Numbered from the stretch's first letter, positions 34,263-44,540 are shown. The stretch: DNA of 64,000 nucleotides from Conchocele bisecta (GCA_029237695.1 CM055272.1:38158901-38222900), one strand, 5' to 3'. Notes: a model not told the origin generated them from the letters alone. Translations and numbers: made by a program.

Positions 34263-35202
34263 TACAGCCTACACACCCCCCCCCCAGCCCCCCTACTCAA
34301 GAATACAAAATCTCTAAAAAATGACAATGTCGTCGAATGTGGTACATCAAGAACCCATTGTGATAAAACAAAGGTGTTGTATGACGTCATAGTGACGTCT
34401 CGTACGAGATGGTGATGCGAGATGTCACCACCTCTGACAACGTGTTAGAGATAAGTCACCCCTTGGTTGTACAGCAATCTAAGCCATCTGCCATACATAG
34501 CAAAGCCTGTAATACATAGCAAGTCACCACCTCTGACGTCCTGTTAGGAGATAAGTCACCCCTAGGTTATACCAGTCACCTGCCATACATAGTGTTGTGA
34601 AATAGCCAGAGTAGTGGGAGATTATAGTATGGTCAGTTTAGCCTTTAGGTACACGACAGTCTGTCGGAGATAACATGACAATTAACGATATACTCTCGAT
34701 TATAGTTACACAGATCTATTAGACGGCTGGTTATTTTAAAAAAGTAGTTCAGTACACCTTCGCCGATATTGTTTTTAGAAAATCAGTAATATTTTCCGTA
34801 AATGGTGTTGAAAATTGACACAAAATAAACAACATGTATTAGTACCCATAAGATAGCAAAGTAATGTATCATTATATATCACAGGAGATAGATTAAAACT
34901 ATATATACTAATAAACAGAACAATCAGCTTCGCTCGTATGAAAATAGTTCCCGTGGTAGTTGTGTATATTGATTATCTCCCTTGCCGAAAGTAGTTCACT
35001 GATTTATTGATTCCAAATAAGACATGTTTGCGTAATGTTATCTATCGGTGACACATGAACACAGCGTGAGGTGATGAGCTATCTAGTACAATGTATGAAT
35101 TCCAAAAATCTGCAGTTTGTTATGCAGAGCAAGACGAAATGTATACATCTCATATGTCAGAATAAACTTTGTGAAATTGAAAAAGCGAAATGGAAAAACA
35201 AT

Positions 35203-35613
35203 CACACAGCAGCTGAGTAACTCCACCATGTGACTGTCCACATTCTGCCTTAAATTGAGCTACTACAGAACTATGGAGAATTTTAATAGATAATGAATTA
35301 AAAGCTCAAAAGTCCATAAAATCACATAATATTAACCTAAATAGTGCTATAGCTAACCATTCTACATATAAATACTCATCACTCAAACTATACCAACATG
35401 TCTGCCACTCTGGAATGGTCGACAGACAAAAGGGTACTGGCTTGGAACGGTGAGTCAAGACATTTGCTTTATCACACAGGAAGAAAGGAAAACAAATGTT
35501 TTCTGAGTACTAGTGTATTGGTACTATACCGATATGCTAAAACAATACACTTACGCCTAATTTTGGCAAATTTTGGAACTGCGCTGCGATGTCACGCCCC
35601 TTTCTCGAACTTC
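35203..35613 (+). repeat. Interspersed repeat with a conserved short ORF
   Basis: Right-hand copy of the repeat also present inverted at 26240-26652. It begins CACACAGCAGCTGAGTAACT directly at the outer end of the palindrome. An ORF starts at 35398 (MSATLEWSTDKRVLAWNG) and runs to 35751, leaving the repeat after ~72 residues. The left copy keeps the same frame with about a dozen amino-acid changes. A GTGAGT that could be a splice donor follows AACG at 35449 here but reads GTCAGT in the left copy. I do not recognise the protein, and the spread of replacements does not show constraint. It could be an exon carried in a transposon. Confidence 0.6.
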
Positions 35614-35980
35614 TTAATTGTCCATCAGGAAGCCAATATCAATGAAAAAAAAAGAAAAGCACACTATAATGACTGTTTTGGTGTATATTACTGTCACTCC
35701 CAAACCCTATCACCTACAGGTAATTTACATACACTGGGTTATTATATTTGACAAATACAGCTGAGAAATCAAGATTTTACTAGAATTTGAAGCCGATAAC
35801 TGTCCGTCTGCGATACAATAAGAACAACTGTGTTGCATCGCGGAGTTCGCTCGATTACTCTTGTCGCAGTAACTTTAAATTATGTTCCCAGAGACAGACC
35901 TACAAGAAACATAAACTTCCAACTTCAAATTCTATAAAAAAACATATCTCACATAGGGCCTAGGCACACCGTATACTATA

Positions 35981-36450
35981 GGTTAGACACCACCAAATAG
36001 TTTTGCTATATAATTTAACCGAATGCCATCCAATAAGGCCACTCTCTCCTACTTTCACTATTCGTATGAATGCTGTGGGACCCACTTGTACATCACCTGC
36101 AGCCAGTCTGTACTGGTTCTGCATGAACTAAACAATAGGTTCACTTACTCCTAGGAAAGAAAAATCCAACCTTGCCATATCCTCCAATATTGTTTACATA
36201 TTTTGGCCACGGAAACTCTGTTTACATCACGTGACTAACAGGTTCAGTGTTTTATTTTAAATGCTACAAATATGCTGAAAACTGGTGTTAAAAGCACCCC
36301 AAAATGTTCCTCAAGTGAAACTGGGTAGTAATGGATCAAGATCTGCAAGCAAACGGTGTCTGTGACCTCAAAACACCCGTACTATTCTTTTTATACCAGA
36401 CTATTTTTGCATACTCCTGGGCGATTTCGCACATTTGGTGTCCGCTAACC
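35981..36450 (+). mobile_element. GGTTAG-ended MITE, right copy
   Basis: Starts GGTTAGACACCACCAAATAG and ends ATTTGGTGTCCGCTAACC. The interior is the inverted equivalent of 26768-27189. Its last base directly abuts the first recognisable viral polymerase coding sequence at 36451, so it marks or made the left breakpoint of the viral element. About 470 bp, no ORF of its own. Confidence 0.85.
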
Positions 36451-37103
36451 TCAACTGAATGTGAGGTAGACGGGGAGATCGCTAATCGCATAATGGATAA
36501 AATTCGTATTAGGAACATCGAGACCGACGATACGATGATCTTTCACAAAAATTCACCGGGCAGTCCGTGGATAAACGAGATCCAAAGCTGAGAGTTGGAT
36601 AACTCTGAGAGAGAGAGGTCGAATGGAGATCGAGAATGTCGATTGACCAAACACAAAATGGACCTTCGTTCGTTGGATATCCGTCGAGGTGAAGAAGATC
36701 ATCGATGCGCAACAACTCCTCATGGGAGCGGGGAAACTCCCCGATTGGTTAAGACAGAAGAAGGTAATGTATTCCGTCGACACGTACGACGACTACTTGT
36801 GTCTGTTTAGGTGCATAGCCATCCACTGTGGAGGGAGACCCGACTGCTGTTGTAGGGAGGCACAAGCTGTGGCTCGCGAATATCTCGGTTACTATTACGG
36901 ACCGGGTAGTAAGTGAATCCCCCTGGACGATATTAAAAAGGTCGAAGAGCACTTCAAGGAGGGCATTCGTGTCTACGATCCCACTGACGACGGAGTGTGG
37001 TATCGCATAAAGACTCCCGCCAACTACGACGCGGTTGGGGAGAAGACCATGACGATACGAACGTTTGGAGGCCACTCGTACGGGGCGCCAAGTGGGACAT
37101 GGC
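36451..37103 (+). pseudogene. Family B DNA polymerase, N-terminal part (broken)
   Basis: Starts mid-gene at the MITE edge. Frame 1 (to 36591) reads IMDKIRIRNIETDDTMIFHK. The frame then shifts to one holding NTKWTFVRWISVEVKKIIDA, LPDWLRQKK and YDDYLCLFRCIAIHCGG (36785-36832), with a TGA at 36914, continuing through IPLDDIKKVEEHFKEG and YRIKTPANYD to about 37103. The D..CLFRCIA.H motif resembles the N-terminal OTU-like cysteine-protease segment reported in some invertebrate Polinton-type polymerases; this is an inference from one motif. The rest of the gene resumes at 38731 after a 1.6 kb insertion. Non-functional. Confidence 0.75.
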
Positions 37104-38728
37104 TCAATTTTGTCAACAAAATTCACTTTTGTGCCGCAAAACTCAATTCTGTGTCACAAAATTCACTTTTGTGCCACAAAATTCAATTCTGTGTAACAAA
37201 ATTCAATTCTGTGTCACAAAATTCAATTTTGTGCCACAGAATTCAATTCTGTGTCACAAAATTCAATTCTGTGTCACAAAATTCACTTTTGTGCCATATA
37301 ATTCAATTCTGTGTCACAAAATTCAATTCTGTGTCACAAAATTCACTTTTGTGCCACAAAATTCAATTCTGTGTAACAAAATTCAATTCTGTGTCACAAA
37401 ATTAAATTCTGTCAATTCTGCACACGCATGTAAGAAAGACTACCATTGGTCAGAAACTGCACTGGAGAAATGGGTCGCGGTCGCCGATCTACACATTCAA
37501 TGTCGATGAATCATTTCTCATTTTGCCGATGATTCATTTCTTATTCTGCCATTTTGCTTCAACTATTTCCAAACAGTCAAACGTTGACAAACCCATTCGT
37601 ATTTAAACTCATTTGCGTTATAATTGTATACATAATTCATGTACATGTATATCTCCCGCGAGTACTGACCTCATTTATTGTGTATCGCAAGGTACATCTG
37701 CCCCCAGTTAAATCAATAATACACGCGCTGTGACCTGTGTTCTGACTGCTGTCTGTATTTTATAAATAGAATGTGTGTATTGGGCCATTTGAGGAAACCA
37801 TTTGTAGTATTTGTGTAGATACCATGGATACTAAGATGGTGTATACTGTAAATAATGCATGTAGACACATAGTTGCGAACACGTAACTTCACAACTAGTA
37901 GACACAGATCCAATACCATTTGTTTCACAAGGTTAGATCTACTGTTAGAATACGACGTCATCTAATGTCATTTTCGAGCATAAAACGTTACCTGATAAAT
38001 AGAATACCAGGCTAGTGTATTTTAATATCAAGTTTATCAGGCTCGGCTCGGAAACGGTAGGAATTCCTCGGCAAGCCTCGGAATTCCTACGCGTTTCCTA
38101 GCCTTGCCTGATAAACTTGATATCAAAATACACTAGCCTGGTATTCTCTATATATGGGCATGCTCTCAGATCTAGCTATGTCCCGGCTACTTTATGTTTG
38201 ACCCTGTTTACATAATTGAGGGAAAATTCTGAATATTTTTCTTATTTCTCCTTCAAAGTATATATGCTTATATGGTGTGACCACTCATTTGTAATCATAA
38301 TAGAACCAAAATAACTGTCCATAAAGAAGTATGATATTGATATGTTGGGTTATATTTTCGCATTGAAATATTTAAACCTGCAAGTGTACTCCACCATCTA
38401 GTAAAATGGACTAAGACCGATCTCAACCAATCAACGTAGAGATGACATAGACTATCCTACGCAAACTAATTTTTGTGGACAAAAATGAATTCTGTCCCAC
38501 AAAACTGAATTTTCTTCACAAAACTCAATTCTGTCTTACAAAATTGAATCCTTTATAACAAAAATGAATTTTGTATACGAAACGTATGCAGAATTGAATT
38601 TTGTGACACAGAATTGAATTTTGTGACACAGAATTGAATTTTGTGACACAGAATTGACAGAATTGAATTTTGTGACACAGAATTGAATTTTGTGATTTTT
38701 AGTGTTACAAAACTCAATTGTGTACACA
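37104..38728. mobile_element. Foldback-like insertion splitting the polymerase gene
   Basis: The left arm (37104-37415) is ~16 tandem 20 bp units, ACAAAATTCAATTCTGTGTC and the variant ACAAAATTCACTTTTGTGCC. The right arm (38470-38728) has the same unit inverted (CAGAATTGAATTTTGTGACA). Between them is ~1 kb without a gene but with a second palindromic MITE (37996-38152). Long inverted arms built of short tandem repeats are the signature of foldback elements such as FB of Drosophila; homology to those is not claimed. Polymerase coding sequence lies on both sides, so insertion followed viral integration. Confidence 0.75.
37996..38152. repeat. Short palindromic MITE, copy 2
   Basis: AGAATACCAGGCTAGTGTAT and TTTATCAGGCTCGGCTCGG at the left are mirrored by CCTAGCCTTGCCTGATAAA and ATACACTAGCCTGGTATTCT at the right, around GAATTCCTCGGC. 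The core matches 6484-6582. It is nested within the foldback-like insertion. Confidence 0.85.
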
Positions 38729-38730
38729 TA

Positions 38731-41486
38731 ATTAACCTGTCCTGCATGGCGCCCCGTAACTCGTTCCTCATCAAGAACCTCCGCAATATGACAAACGAGT
38801 ACGGGTGCACCGGATGTCAACAACGGTTCACAAAGTCGTGTAACATGCACAGGCCCGCGAGCACCTGCATGGGTGGGAATATCGAGGTGATATGTCCTAG
38901 TAAGAGGATAGAGAGACCGCCGTCGGCCGGCATACGAGAAGGCGTTCTACCATAAGGGGTCACCGAGTGCGATGTCGATTCAATGGTTGAGCAGAGAAGA
39001 GGACAGGGCAGGAGAGCATATACATCACGCGAGATGCGGTTACGGAGGTGAGAGGTGGGTGGCCGGCGATCCGGTCGACGGTTACTGTCACGAGACCATG
39101 ACCGTGTTTCAGTTCCACGGATGCTACGGGTGTCGAGGCATTGCAGGAGAGGTAACGCGTTATCGCTGTACAGGAGGACAAACATCCAATACGCTAAGGT
39201 AAGGGAGGCTGGTTACGAGTTGGTGGTGATGTGGGAGTGCGAGTGGTTGAATGAGGGGAATCCCCGCGCTCCACCACCGCCCGAGGAGGAGACTACTGTG
39301 TACCCTCAACAGATAGTCAACGACTTCGAGGCGTATCTCGACAAGTCGAAGGCCTCGCGACATAACAAAGACCTGACGTACGAGGTCGAGCACGCCCTTA
39401 TATCGGTGTCGTTGGAGGATAAGATGAATGAGGGGACGAACTGGTGAACGAGCTGGTCGAGAAGTTCGTGACTGAGCTGCAGAGGAGAGGTAAGGTCATC
39501 AGGGAGGGGGTTAGGAAGAAGTATCTGCCGGCCTACATAGAGATGCTGTCGAAGCCTCAGCAATCGAAGATCGTCTCGTGGATCGACCAAGTCCCGGTGG
39601 TGGGGTTCAACTGCAGCAGGTACGACATGAACCTCATCAAGCAGTACCTTGTCGAGAAGTTGGCGGCCACCGTGACCAATGTGATGGTCGGAAAGAGGAC
39701 CAACACGACGATGTTCCTGTTTACCCCGGAGTTTAGATTTCTCGACATCATCCTGTATCTGGGACACGGTACCGCGTACGACATGTGGGTTAAGGCGTAC
39801 GACTGTAAAACTGCAATGTCCCACTTCCTATACGAGTGGTTCGCTAGCGCGGACAAGCTCGACCATCCAGGGTTGCCGGACTATCCTGAGTGGTACTCGA
39901 AGTTGAAGGTTGCGTACCTACTGTAGATGTCGGAGTGGAAAGAGTGCAAGAAGGTCTTCCGAGAAAAGGGGATGAAGACGTTCCAGGAATGGTCGCAACA
40001 CTACAACGACTTGGACGTCGGACCGTTCTACAGGGGGAGTGGTGTGGACATACTCAAGGATGCGATGTCTCTGCCGGGGGTTTCCTTTCAGTACTTGCTC
40101 CGCGGGACGATCGATAGGGAGGCGGACACGCTCGAGCAGTGGTAACCAAATGCTGAGACTTACGCGATGAAGAAGGAAAGGTTGGTTGGTAGATGTTGGT
40201 TTGTAGTCCGTCCATAGTGTTCTCCAGATACGCCGAGGCTGGCAGGTCGACGATCAGTGGTCGGGTAGGGAGTCGGACAGATAAGATGTGCCAGGCGGTG
40301 CTGGGGTACGACGCCAATGCGCTGTACCTGTCGACCACGTGTGACGACCCGGAAAGACAGTCGTACATAGACTGTTTCGTGAGGAAAGTCAGGCGTTACA
40401 AGTGGTTCGGATTTGCAGAGTTGGATATAGAGGTCCCGGAAACGTTGCGAGATAAGTTATCGGAAATGTCGCCGCTGTTCATTAATCGACAAGTCGACGA
40501 GACCGAGGTTCCGCAGCACATGAAGGACTACTTTACCAGGACCGGGAGGACTAGGGTCGAAGGTCAGAGAAAGCTCGTGGGGACACTGTCCGCTAAGAAG
40601 ATGATCATATACTTCCCACTGCTAAAGTGGTATCTGGAGCACGGTCTGGTCACCAAGGCGGTGCATAGGATGATAGACTACACGCCCGGAAAACCGTTCC
40701 AATGGTTCGTGGAAGAGGTCACCGCCGCCAGACGGACGGGGGACGTCGACAAGAGCAAGGCAGTGTTGTTGGCATATCTATTCAAACTGGTGGGCAACGC
40801 GTATTGTGGCAAGCTGATACAAAAGAGATACACTTGAACAACACCTATACGAAATATGAGAAGACTGTCGACCGGGCACTGAGATCGGCGTGGTTCGACG
40901 ACCTGGAGGAGATTGGGGAGGCTTACGAGGTATCGAGCAGGAAGCCTCGAGTGGTGATCAACAGACCGTTCCAGTGTGGCATAGCGGTCTACCAGTTGGC
41001 CAATTTCCGGATGCTGGAGTTCTACTACGACTTCTTGGACAAGTACGTGGATCGCGGAGATTTCGAATGGATACAGATGGACACTGACAGCATGTACTTC
41101 GCAGTGTTGGAGAAGACGCTGGCGGTGGTGAGGAAGCAGATGAAGAGAAAGTTCAATAAGGAGAAGGCCGAGTGGTTGGTGTGGGACGGGTGGAGCAACA
41201 GAACTCCGGGATTGTTCAAACTGGAATTCCAGGGGGATCGAGCTATCGCTATGTGTAGCAAGTGCTACTACGTGGGGGTGGTGGTGACGGAAGCGCTAAG
41301 CTTTCCACCAAGAGGATGTCGAGGAGATCTAACGATCTGACTTGGGGGAGGTAGGGACATGGCGGAGAACATGGGATTCCGAATGGTGTGATGAAGACGT
41401 AAAAGCAGGAGTTTGGGTTGTCGGCGTACTACGACAAGAGGAGAGTGATAGAAGACGGGGTACACACCGAACCTATAGATAGGTAG
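38731..41486 (+). pseudogene. Family B (protein-primed type) DNA polymerase, main part
   Basis: In order: zinc-finger-like C.GCQQRF.....MHR...TC (38796-38870); an endonuclease-like block HIHHARCGYGGERW then VDGY...T.TVFQFHGC (39020-39130); exonuclease motif I DFEAYLD (39322); motif II VVGFNCSRYDMNLIK (39598-39642); FLDI..YLGHGTAYD; Pol A GYDANALYLS (40303-40332); Pol B KLVGNAYCGKLI (40784-40819); Pol C MDTDSMYF with the catalytic Asp pair (41080-41088); and the C-terminal LSAYYDKRRVIEDG, stop at 41484-41486. In-frame stops lie at 39924 and 40143, with at least five frameshifts (near 38920, 39195, 39440, 40200, 40840 and 41260). This layout matches Polinton/adintovirus polymerases, which replicate linear genomes from a protein primer. 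Not functional. Confidence 0.9.
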
Positions 41487-41514
41487 CAAAAAGGGGAGAG
41501 TCCTGACCTAAGGG

Positions 41515-41665
41515 GTGAACGACTATGAAGGACTGACCGAACGACTCTGACGAGAGTCTGACGGGGGTGACTGAACGACTATGACGGAGTGACTGAACGA
41601 CTTTGACGAGAGTCTAACGGGGGTGACTGACCGACTATGACGATCTGACTGAACGACTCTGACGT
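41515..41665 (+). repeat. Degenerate ~30/60 bp repeat after the polymerase
   Basis: GACTGAACGACTATGACG, GAGAGTCTGACGGGGGTGACTGA and variants recur four to five times. The repeat overlaps the 3' end of the minus-strand gene that follows and lies between two convergent genes, so it may mark slippage in a non-essential intergenic tail. Confidence 0.8.
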
Positions 41666-42023
41666 GGTAGCTGGGTGTCAGAAGGCACCTCAAGAAGTTC
41701 TTCGCGAACAAACCCTCGCGATGGACCACTGGCGAGGTAGTAGAGCACTGGCTCATCGGGTTTGGTAATAGATAGATCCAGATGAAATACATTGAGAGAC
41801 CACATGGGATCAGTCGCGTGGCGTCGGCCGTCCTCCAGCTCCCCGGCTGATAGAGGTACCGGACGGCAACATCTGATGGAAGCTTTTGCTCAGCTAAACC
41901 AACGGGTCGCCTGAGCGAGACGGCAGAGGGCTTGTCCGACACCTTTTTCGCCTTGATGGCATTCACGGGCTTCTTACCAACCAATCTGGTCAACTCGCCG
42001 TCCAGTTTTCGTCCTCGCGCCAT
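41635..42023 (-). pseudogene. Small basic conserved protein of the viral element
   Basis: Starts MARGRKLDGELTRLVGKK, a lysine/arginine-rich N-terminus of ~45 residues. A frameshift near 41880 changes the frame to one reading DPMWSLNVFHLDLSITKPDE and VLYYLASGPSRGFVREELL, stop at 41635-41637. The start ATG at 42021-42023 is the first in frame. A basic N-terminus would fit a DNA-binding or virion core protein, but I do not recognise a named family. It is convergent with the polymerase. Confidence 0.55.
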
Positions 42024-42197
42024 GTCTCGAGAGAATCTTGAGCAAAACGGATCAGAGCCTTTGCGCCAGCTAAACGGTGTTTAAGGGCAGAATAGCATAC
42101 TCCAAGCACAGCGAAATAAAGCTCGTCAACTAACATCGTTCTATATATATATATTAAAAAAGTTCAAAACGTTAATGCGAGGGAAATTATTTAATGC

Positions 42198-42560
42198 TTA
42201 TTGCTTTGCAATAATATAGCTGACGAGGCCCGTCGCAACCATTCCCACGATGACGACGCGATCTCGGGGTCTTTTTGTGCATCTGACGGCGCGTAGAAGT
42301 CCGAAATCTGGGGCTCGGGATCCAGCGCCGGAAAGTTTGCACGGCATGATTCTCGCGGCGAAGATCCTCGTTGATCCAGTCCAGACGGGCGGTTCGTTTT
42401 CGGGACCATGCTGCGTGTGCGCTCTGGAGTTGTTCTACAGCTAAATCGTGACAGCCTCATCTACGTCCGAGCTTCGCAGATTCGAGAATAGAAAGTTGCT
42501 ACCGTTGAATGCCAATGCGTTCACCACCGCACCACCTACGAGCATTGCGATCGAAGCCAT
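42198..42560 (-). pseudogene. Two-transmembrane small protein, frameshifted
   Basis: The start ATG is at 42558-42560, giving MASIAMLVGGAVVNALAF, a hydrophobic N-terminal segment, then a stop. A second frame continues with AVEQLQSAHAAWSRKRTARL and an amphipathic stretch, a third with ALDPEPQISDFYAPSDAQKD, and a fourth ends in RVVIVGMVATGLVSYIIAKQ, a C-terminal membrane segment. Helix-charged middle-helix layout is clear although three lesions break it. It begins 11 bases after the stop of the next gene upstream on the same strand, so the two were probably co-transcribed. Function unknown. Confidence 0.55.
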
Positions 42561-42571
42561 TACTTAAGTTG

Positions 42572-42805
42572 TTACTTCCATATATTAGCCGGTAGAATTC
42601 CGGCTTTACCTAGATAATCTCGGGTCCCAACAGCGGCCGCCACGTCTAAGGTCACGAGACCTACGTATCTCGCCGTAATGTCCAACTTAGGGGAGGGCTC
42701 TCCGAAGACCATCTTTGATAGTCGAGCAAACCCGATACTGAGGCTCGATATCACCACGACGTGATAAACCGCATTCACTATTACTTTACCATCGTATTCA
42801 TCCAT
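42572..42805 (-). CDS. Small membrane protein, open frame in the viral element
   Basis: 77 residues from MDEYDGK to PANIWK with no internal lesion, one of two genes in this element that still look open. An upstream in-frame ATG at 42817 adds only MLST; I prefer 42805 because the acidic MDEYDGK looks like a natural start. Two hydrophobic segments are visible: VIVNAVYHVVVISSLSIGFA (residues 8-27) and a weaker one around YVGLVTLDVAAAVG. The ends of this gene and the next are 11 bases apart. Probably a viral membrane or virion-associated protein; the family is not named. Confidence 0.55.
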   Translation of the reverse strand: MDEYDGKVIVNAVYHVVVISSLSIGFARLSKMVFGEPSPKLDITARYVGLVTLDVAAAVGTRDYLGKAGILPANIWK

Positions 42806-42839
42806 TGTTGATAACAATAAAGTTACTGCATATGAAAGC

Positions 42840-43926
42840 GGTCGCGAGCAAAGTTAAATGGTGCGCAATCGGTTTCGGAAACGCAAGTTCCGAAGGAACT
42901 GCAGCTGGTTGTCGCTATAGATAGTTCCGCAGCGACAACGCATGCAAATGCCAGACTGCCTCCGAAAACCCACGGGATGATCCAGGTCCGCGCCCGTTCC
43001 GCAGCTGCTGGAACTGCCTTCGGAAGTTCCGCCGCTGCTGGAACTGCCTTCGGATGTTCAGCAGCTGCTGGAACTTCCTTCGGATGTTCCGCAGCTGCTG
43101 GAACAGCTAACGACTGTTTGGCCTCTCGAATCTCGGCGAGTATTTTATCTTGTTTAGCTTTCGGGCCGCGGCCCCTGCCAGCCCCACTGCCTGTATTTTT
43201 GTTTGTTTATGTTGTGCAATCGGAGATTGCTGCTGCTGGAGCTACTGCTGCAGTTCCAGCTCCGTTAGGTGTGTCGTGTGTCAATATTTTCTGAGCTTAA
43301 GGTCCGTGTGCATACGTGTCCAAATTGACAGTGCTTAGCTGTCGTTAACGCGGTCGTCAGCGGTGCTAAGAACATGCAAAACGTGTGGTAAATTACGCAG
43401 CAAGATGTTCTTAGCGCGTGTCCAACAAAGGGGTCAGTCTCGAGGTCGTCGACCAATCCCAATTGATTCTGGATCGGCAGAAACGTACTCGCCGCTGCTG
43501 CGTAGAGCTGAATGGCTGCCGCACCTAGTGTTTTTGTCATCACCGCGCATAGCCGTGATTCGTATCGTGCATACCATTTCTCAATCTCTGCGTCTGGCAT
43601 CTTATCAACATGGTCGGCTGTGAGACGTCACCCCAGATACTGCTCGGCCTGCCTCCCTGCAACCAGTGCAGCGAGCAGTTGGCGCCGCTGCGAAGTCGCG
43701 GTTTCTGCCGTGCCGACAGCCGTGTCGGCAGTCGTGTCTACTGTCGTTCCGACAGTTCCAGCCGTGTCGGCAGTTCGTCGCAGTTCACTGTACGCTTGAT
43801 CTTAAGCAGTGCTATTCTGTCTCGCCTCATAAGTCTAACATATTGCCAAGCGCACCACCCAAAAATTATGATCACCGTGATGCTCGCAGCAAAGCTTGAA
43901 GCGGAGCAACAAATTGATTCCAACAT
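42840..43926 (-). pseudogene. Membrane-anchored repeat protein, heavily frameshifted
   Basis: Pieces in order on the minus strand: an N-terminal membrane segment with SITVIIIFGWCAWQYVRLMR (from 43926); after a frameshift a Thr/Ala-rich linker (TADTAGTVGTTVDTTADTA); then QRRQLLAALVAGRQAEQYLG, a TGA stop, and a domain with MPDAEIEKWYARYESRL, MTKTLGAAAIQLYA and LAPLTTALTTAKHC (to ~43310). After another shift come a Lys-rich stretch, four VPAAAEHPK-type repeats and a final membrane segment WIIPWVFGGSLAFACVVAAE. It may be one long gene or two overlapping ones. Function unknown; membrane segments at both ends suggest an envelope or membrane role. Confidence 0.45.
42998..43112 (+). repeat. Four 30 bp repeats encoding VPAAAEHPKA
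   Basis: GTTCCGCAGCTGCTGGAACTGCCTTCGGAA and variants recur four times with no length change, a 10-codon unit. On the minus strand they encode PAAAE(H/L)PK(A/E)V. The unbroken 30 bp phase in a gene otherwise full of frameshifts suggests the repeat was coding when it expanded. Confidence 0.85.
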
Positions 43927-44024
43927 TGTTTAGCAGTTGTTAACAATTGTTCAGCATTTGTTCAGCATTTGTTCAGCAGTAGTTAGCAATTGTTCAGCAG
44001 TTGTTAACGATCGTTAAGCATTGT
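43925..44024 (+). repeat. Short TTGTTCAGCA repeat between viral genes
   Basis: About nine degenerate 10-11 bp units (GTTCAGCAGTT, GTTAACAATT, GTTCAGCATTT) fill the space between the ATPase stop and the start of the neighbouring membrane protein. Possibly a slippage product; in minus-strand orientation it lies just upstream of that gene's start. Confidence 0.8.
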
Positions 44025-44540
44025 CTAAGCTGCGCTTAACACTTTGTAAGCAGTTGGTTGATCAGTCTTTAACAGAAGCTTGGCGTGCTTAGTTTCCGAA
44101 AGGATCTGTCGAACCTCCAGCCGCTCCTCGCTCGTTGGGATAACGTCGTTCTCTCGAACGCAGTCATCGAATGAGTCTCGGTCCTTGCAGTGAAAGATGG
44201 CGACCCATTTCGTTTGCTCGCGCAGATCCTTGAGGACAGCGTTGTACTTCTGAGTGGAAATCCATACGCTTTGCTCCGCATGCCGGCCCGAAAATGCGAG
44301 CTCGGAGAGCATGTCCTTCTTTTTGGTCATCGCCACCTTGGCTGAGCAGTCGTCAATCATGTACAGGGTGGGCTCGCCCTGAAAGAGTTGGAAGAAGACC
44401 CGCAGCCAATCGTGGAACCTGTCGCCGGGGTCAACGACGTAGACCTCAGGGTCGGCCCAGATCCACTGGTGTTGCTGATAAGTCTTGTTATGCCGCACAG
44501 TGGGATCACAATGTGTCAAAATACATCGCGGTAGGGCCCC
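44025..44540 (-). pseudogene. FtsK/HerA-type packaging ATPase, C-terminal half
   Basis: About 170 residues. Walker B is LYMIDDC (44346-44366), followed by KKKDMLSELAFSGRHAEQSV, a sensor-like WISTQKYN and QTKWVAIFHCKDRDSFDDC. The order (Walker B, a conserved block, then a polar ...TQK sensor) fits A32/FtsK-HerA-type genome-packaging ATPases of Polintons and adintoviruses. The N-terminal half with the Walker A P-loop is missing: the frame enters directly from capsid sequence at about 44540. It would drive DNA into capsids, but this remnant cannot bind nucleotide in the normal way. Confidence 0.75.

Larger units (their letters stand above)
30517..35202. repeat. 4.7 kb near-palindrome
   Basis: 30517-31310 is the reverse complement of 34420-35202 with very few differences over nearly 800 bp (for example the segments CGCTCGTATGAAAATAGTTC, CCATACATAGTGTTGTGAAATAG and GTCTGTCGGAGA). 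Inside this, both arms continue into the 175 bp tandem array (31330-31960 and 33263-34262), again in opposite orientations. The centre is a 21 bp minisatellite. The arms include part of a retrotransposon, so this is a duplicated inverted segment and not a simple MITE. Confidence 0.85.

Noticed and set aside
37104..37415. CRISPR-like regular repeats
   Set aside because: The 20 bp units are directly adjacent with no unique spacers, and the context is eukaryotic; they are minisatellite arms.
41523..42023. The full 166-residue minus-strand ORF as one protein
   Set aside because: After ~45 residues the frame gives uncharacteristic sequence and ends in the degenerate repeat, while another frame reads a conserved-looking GPSRGFVREEL segment; treated as frameshifted.
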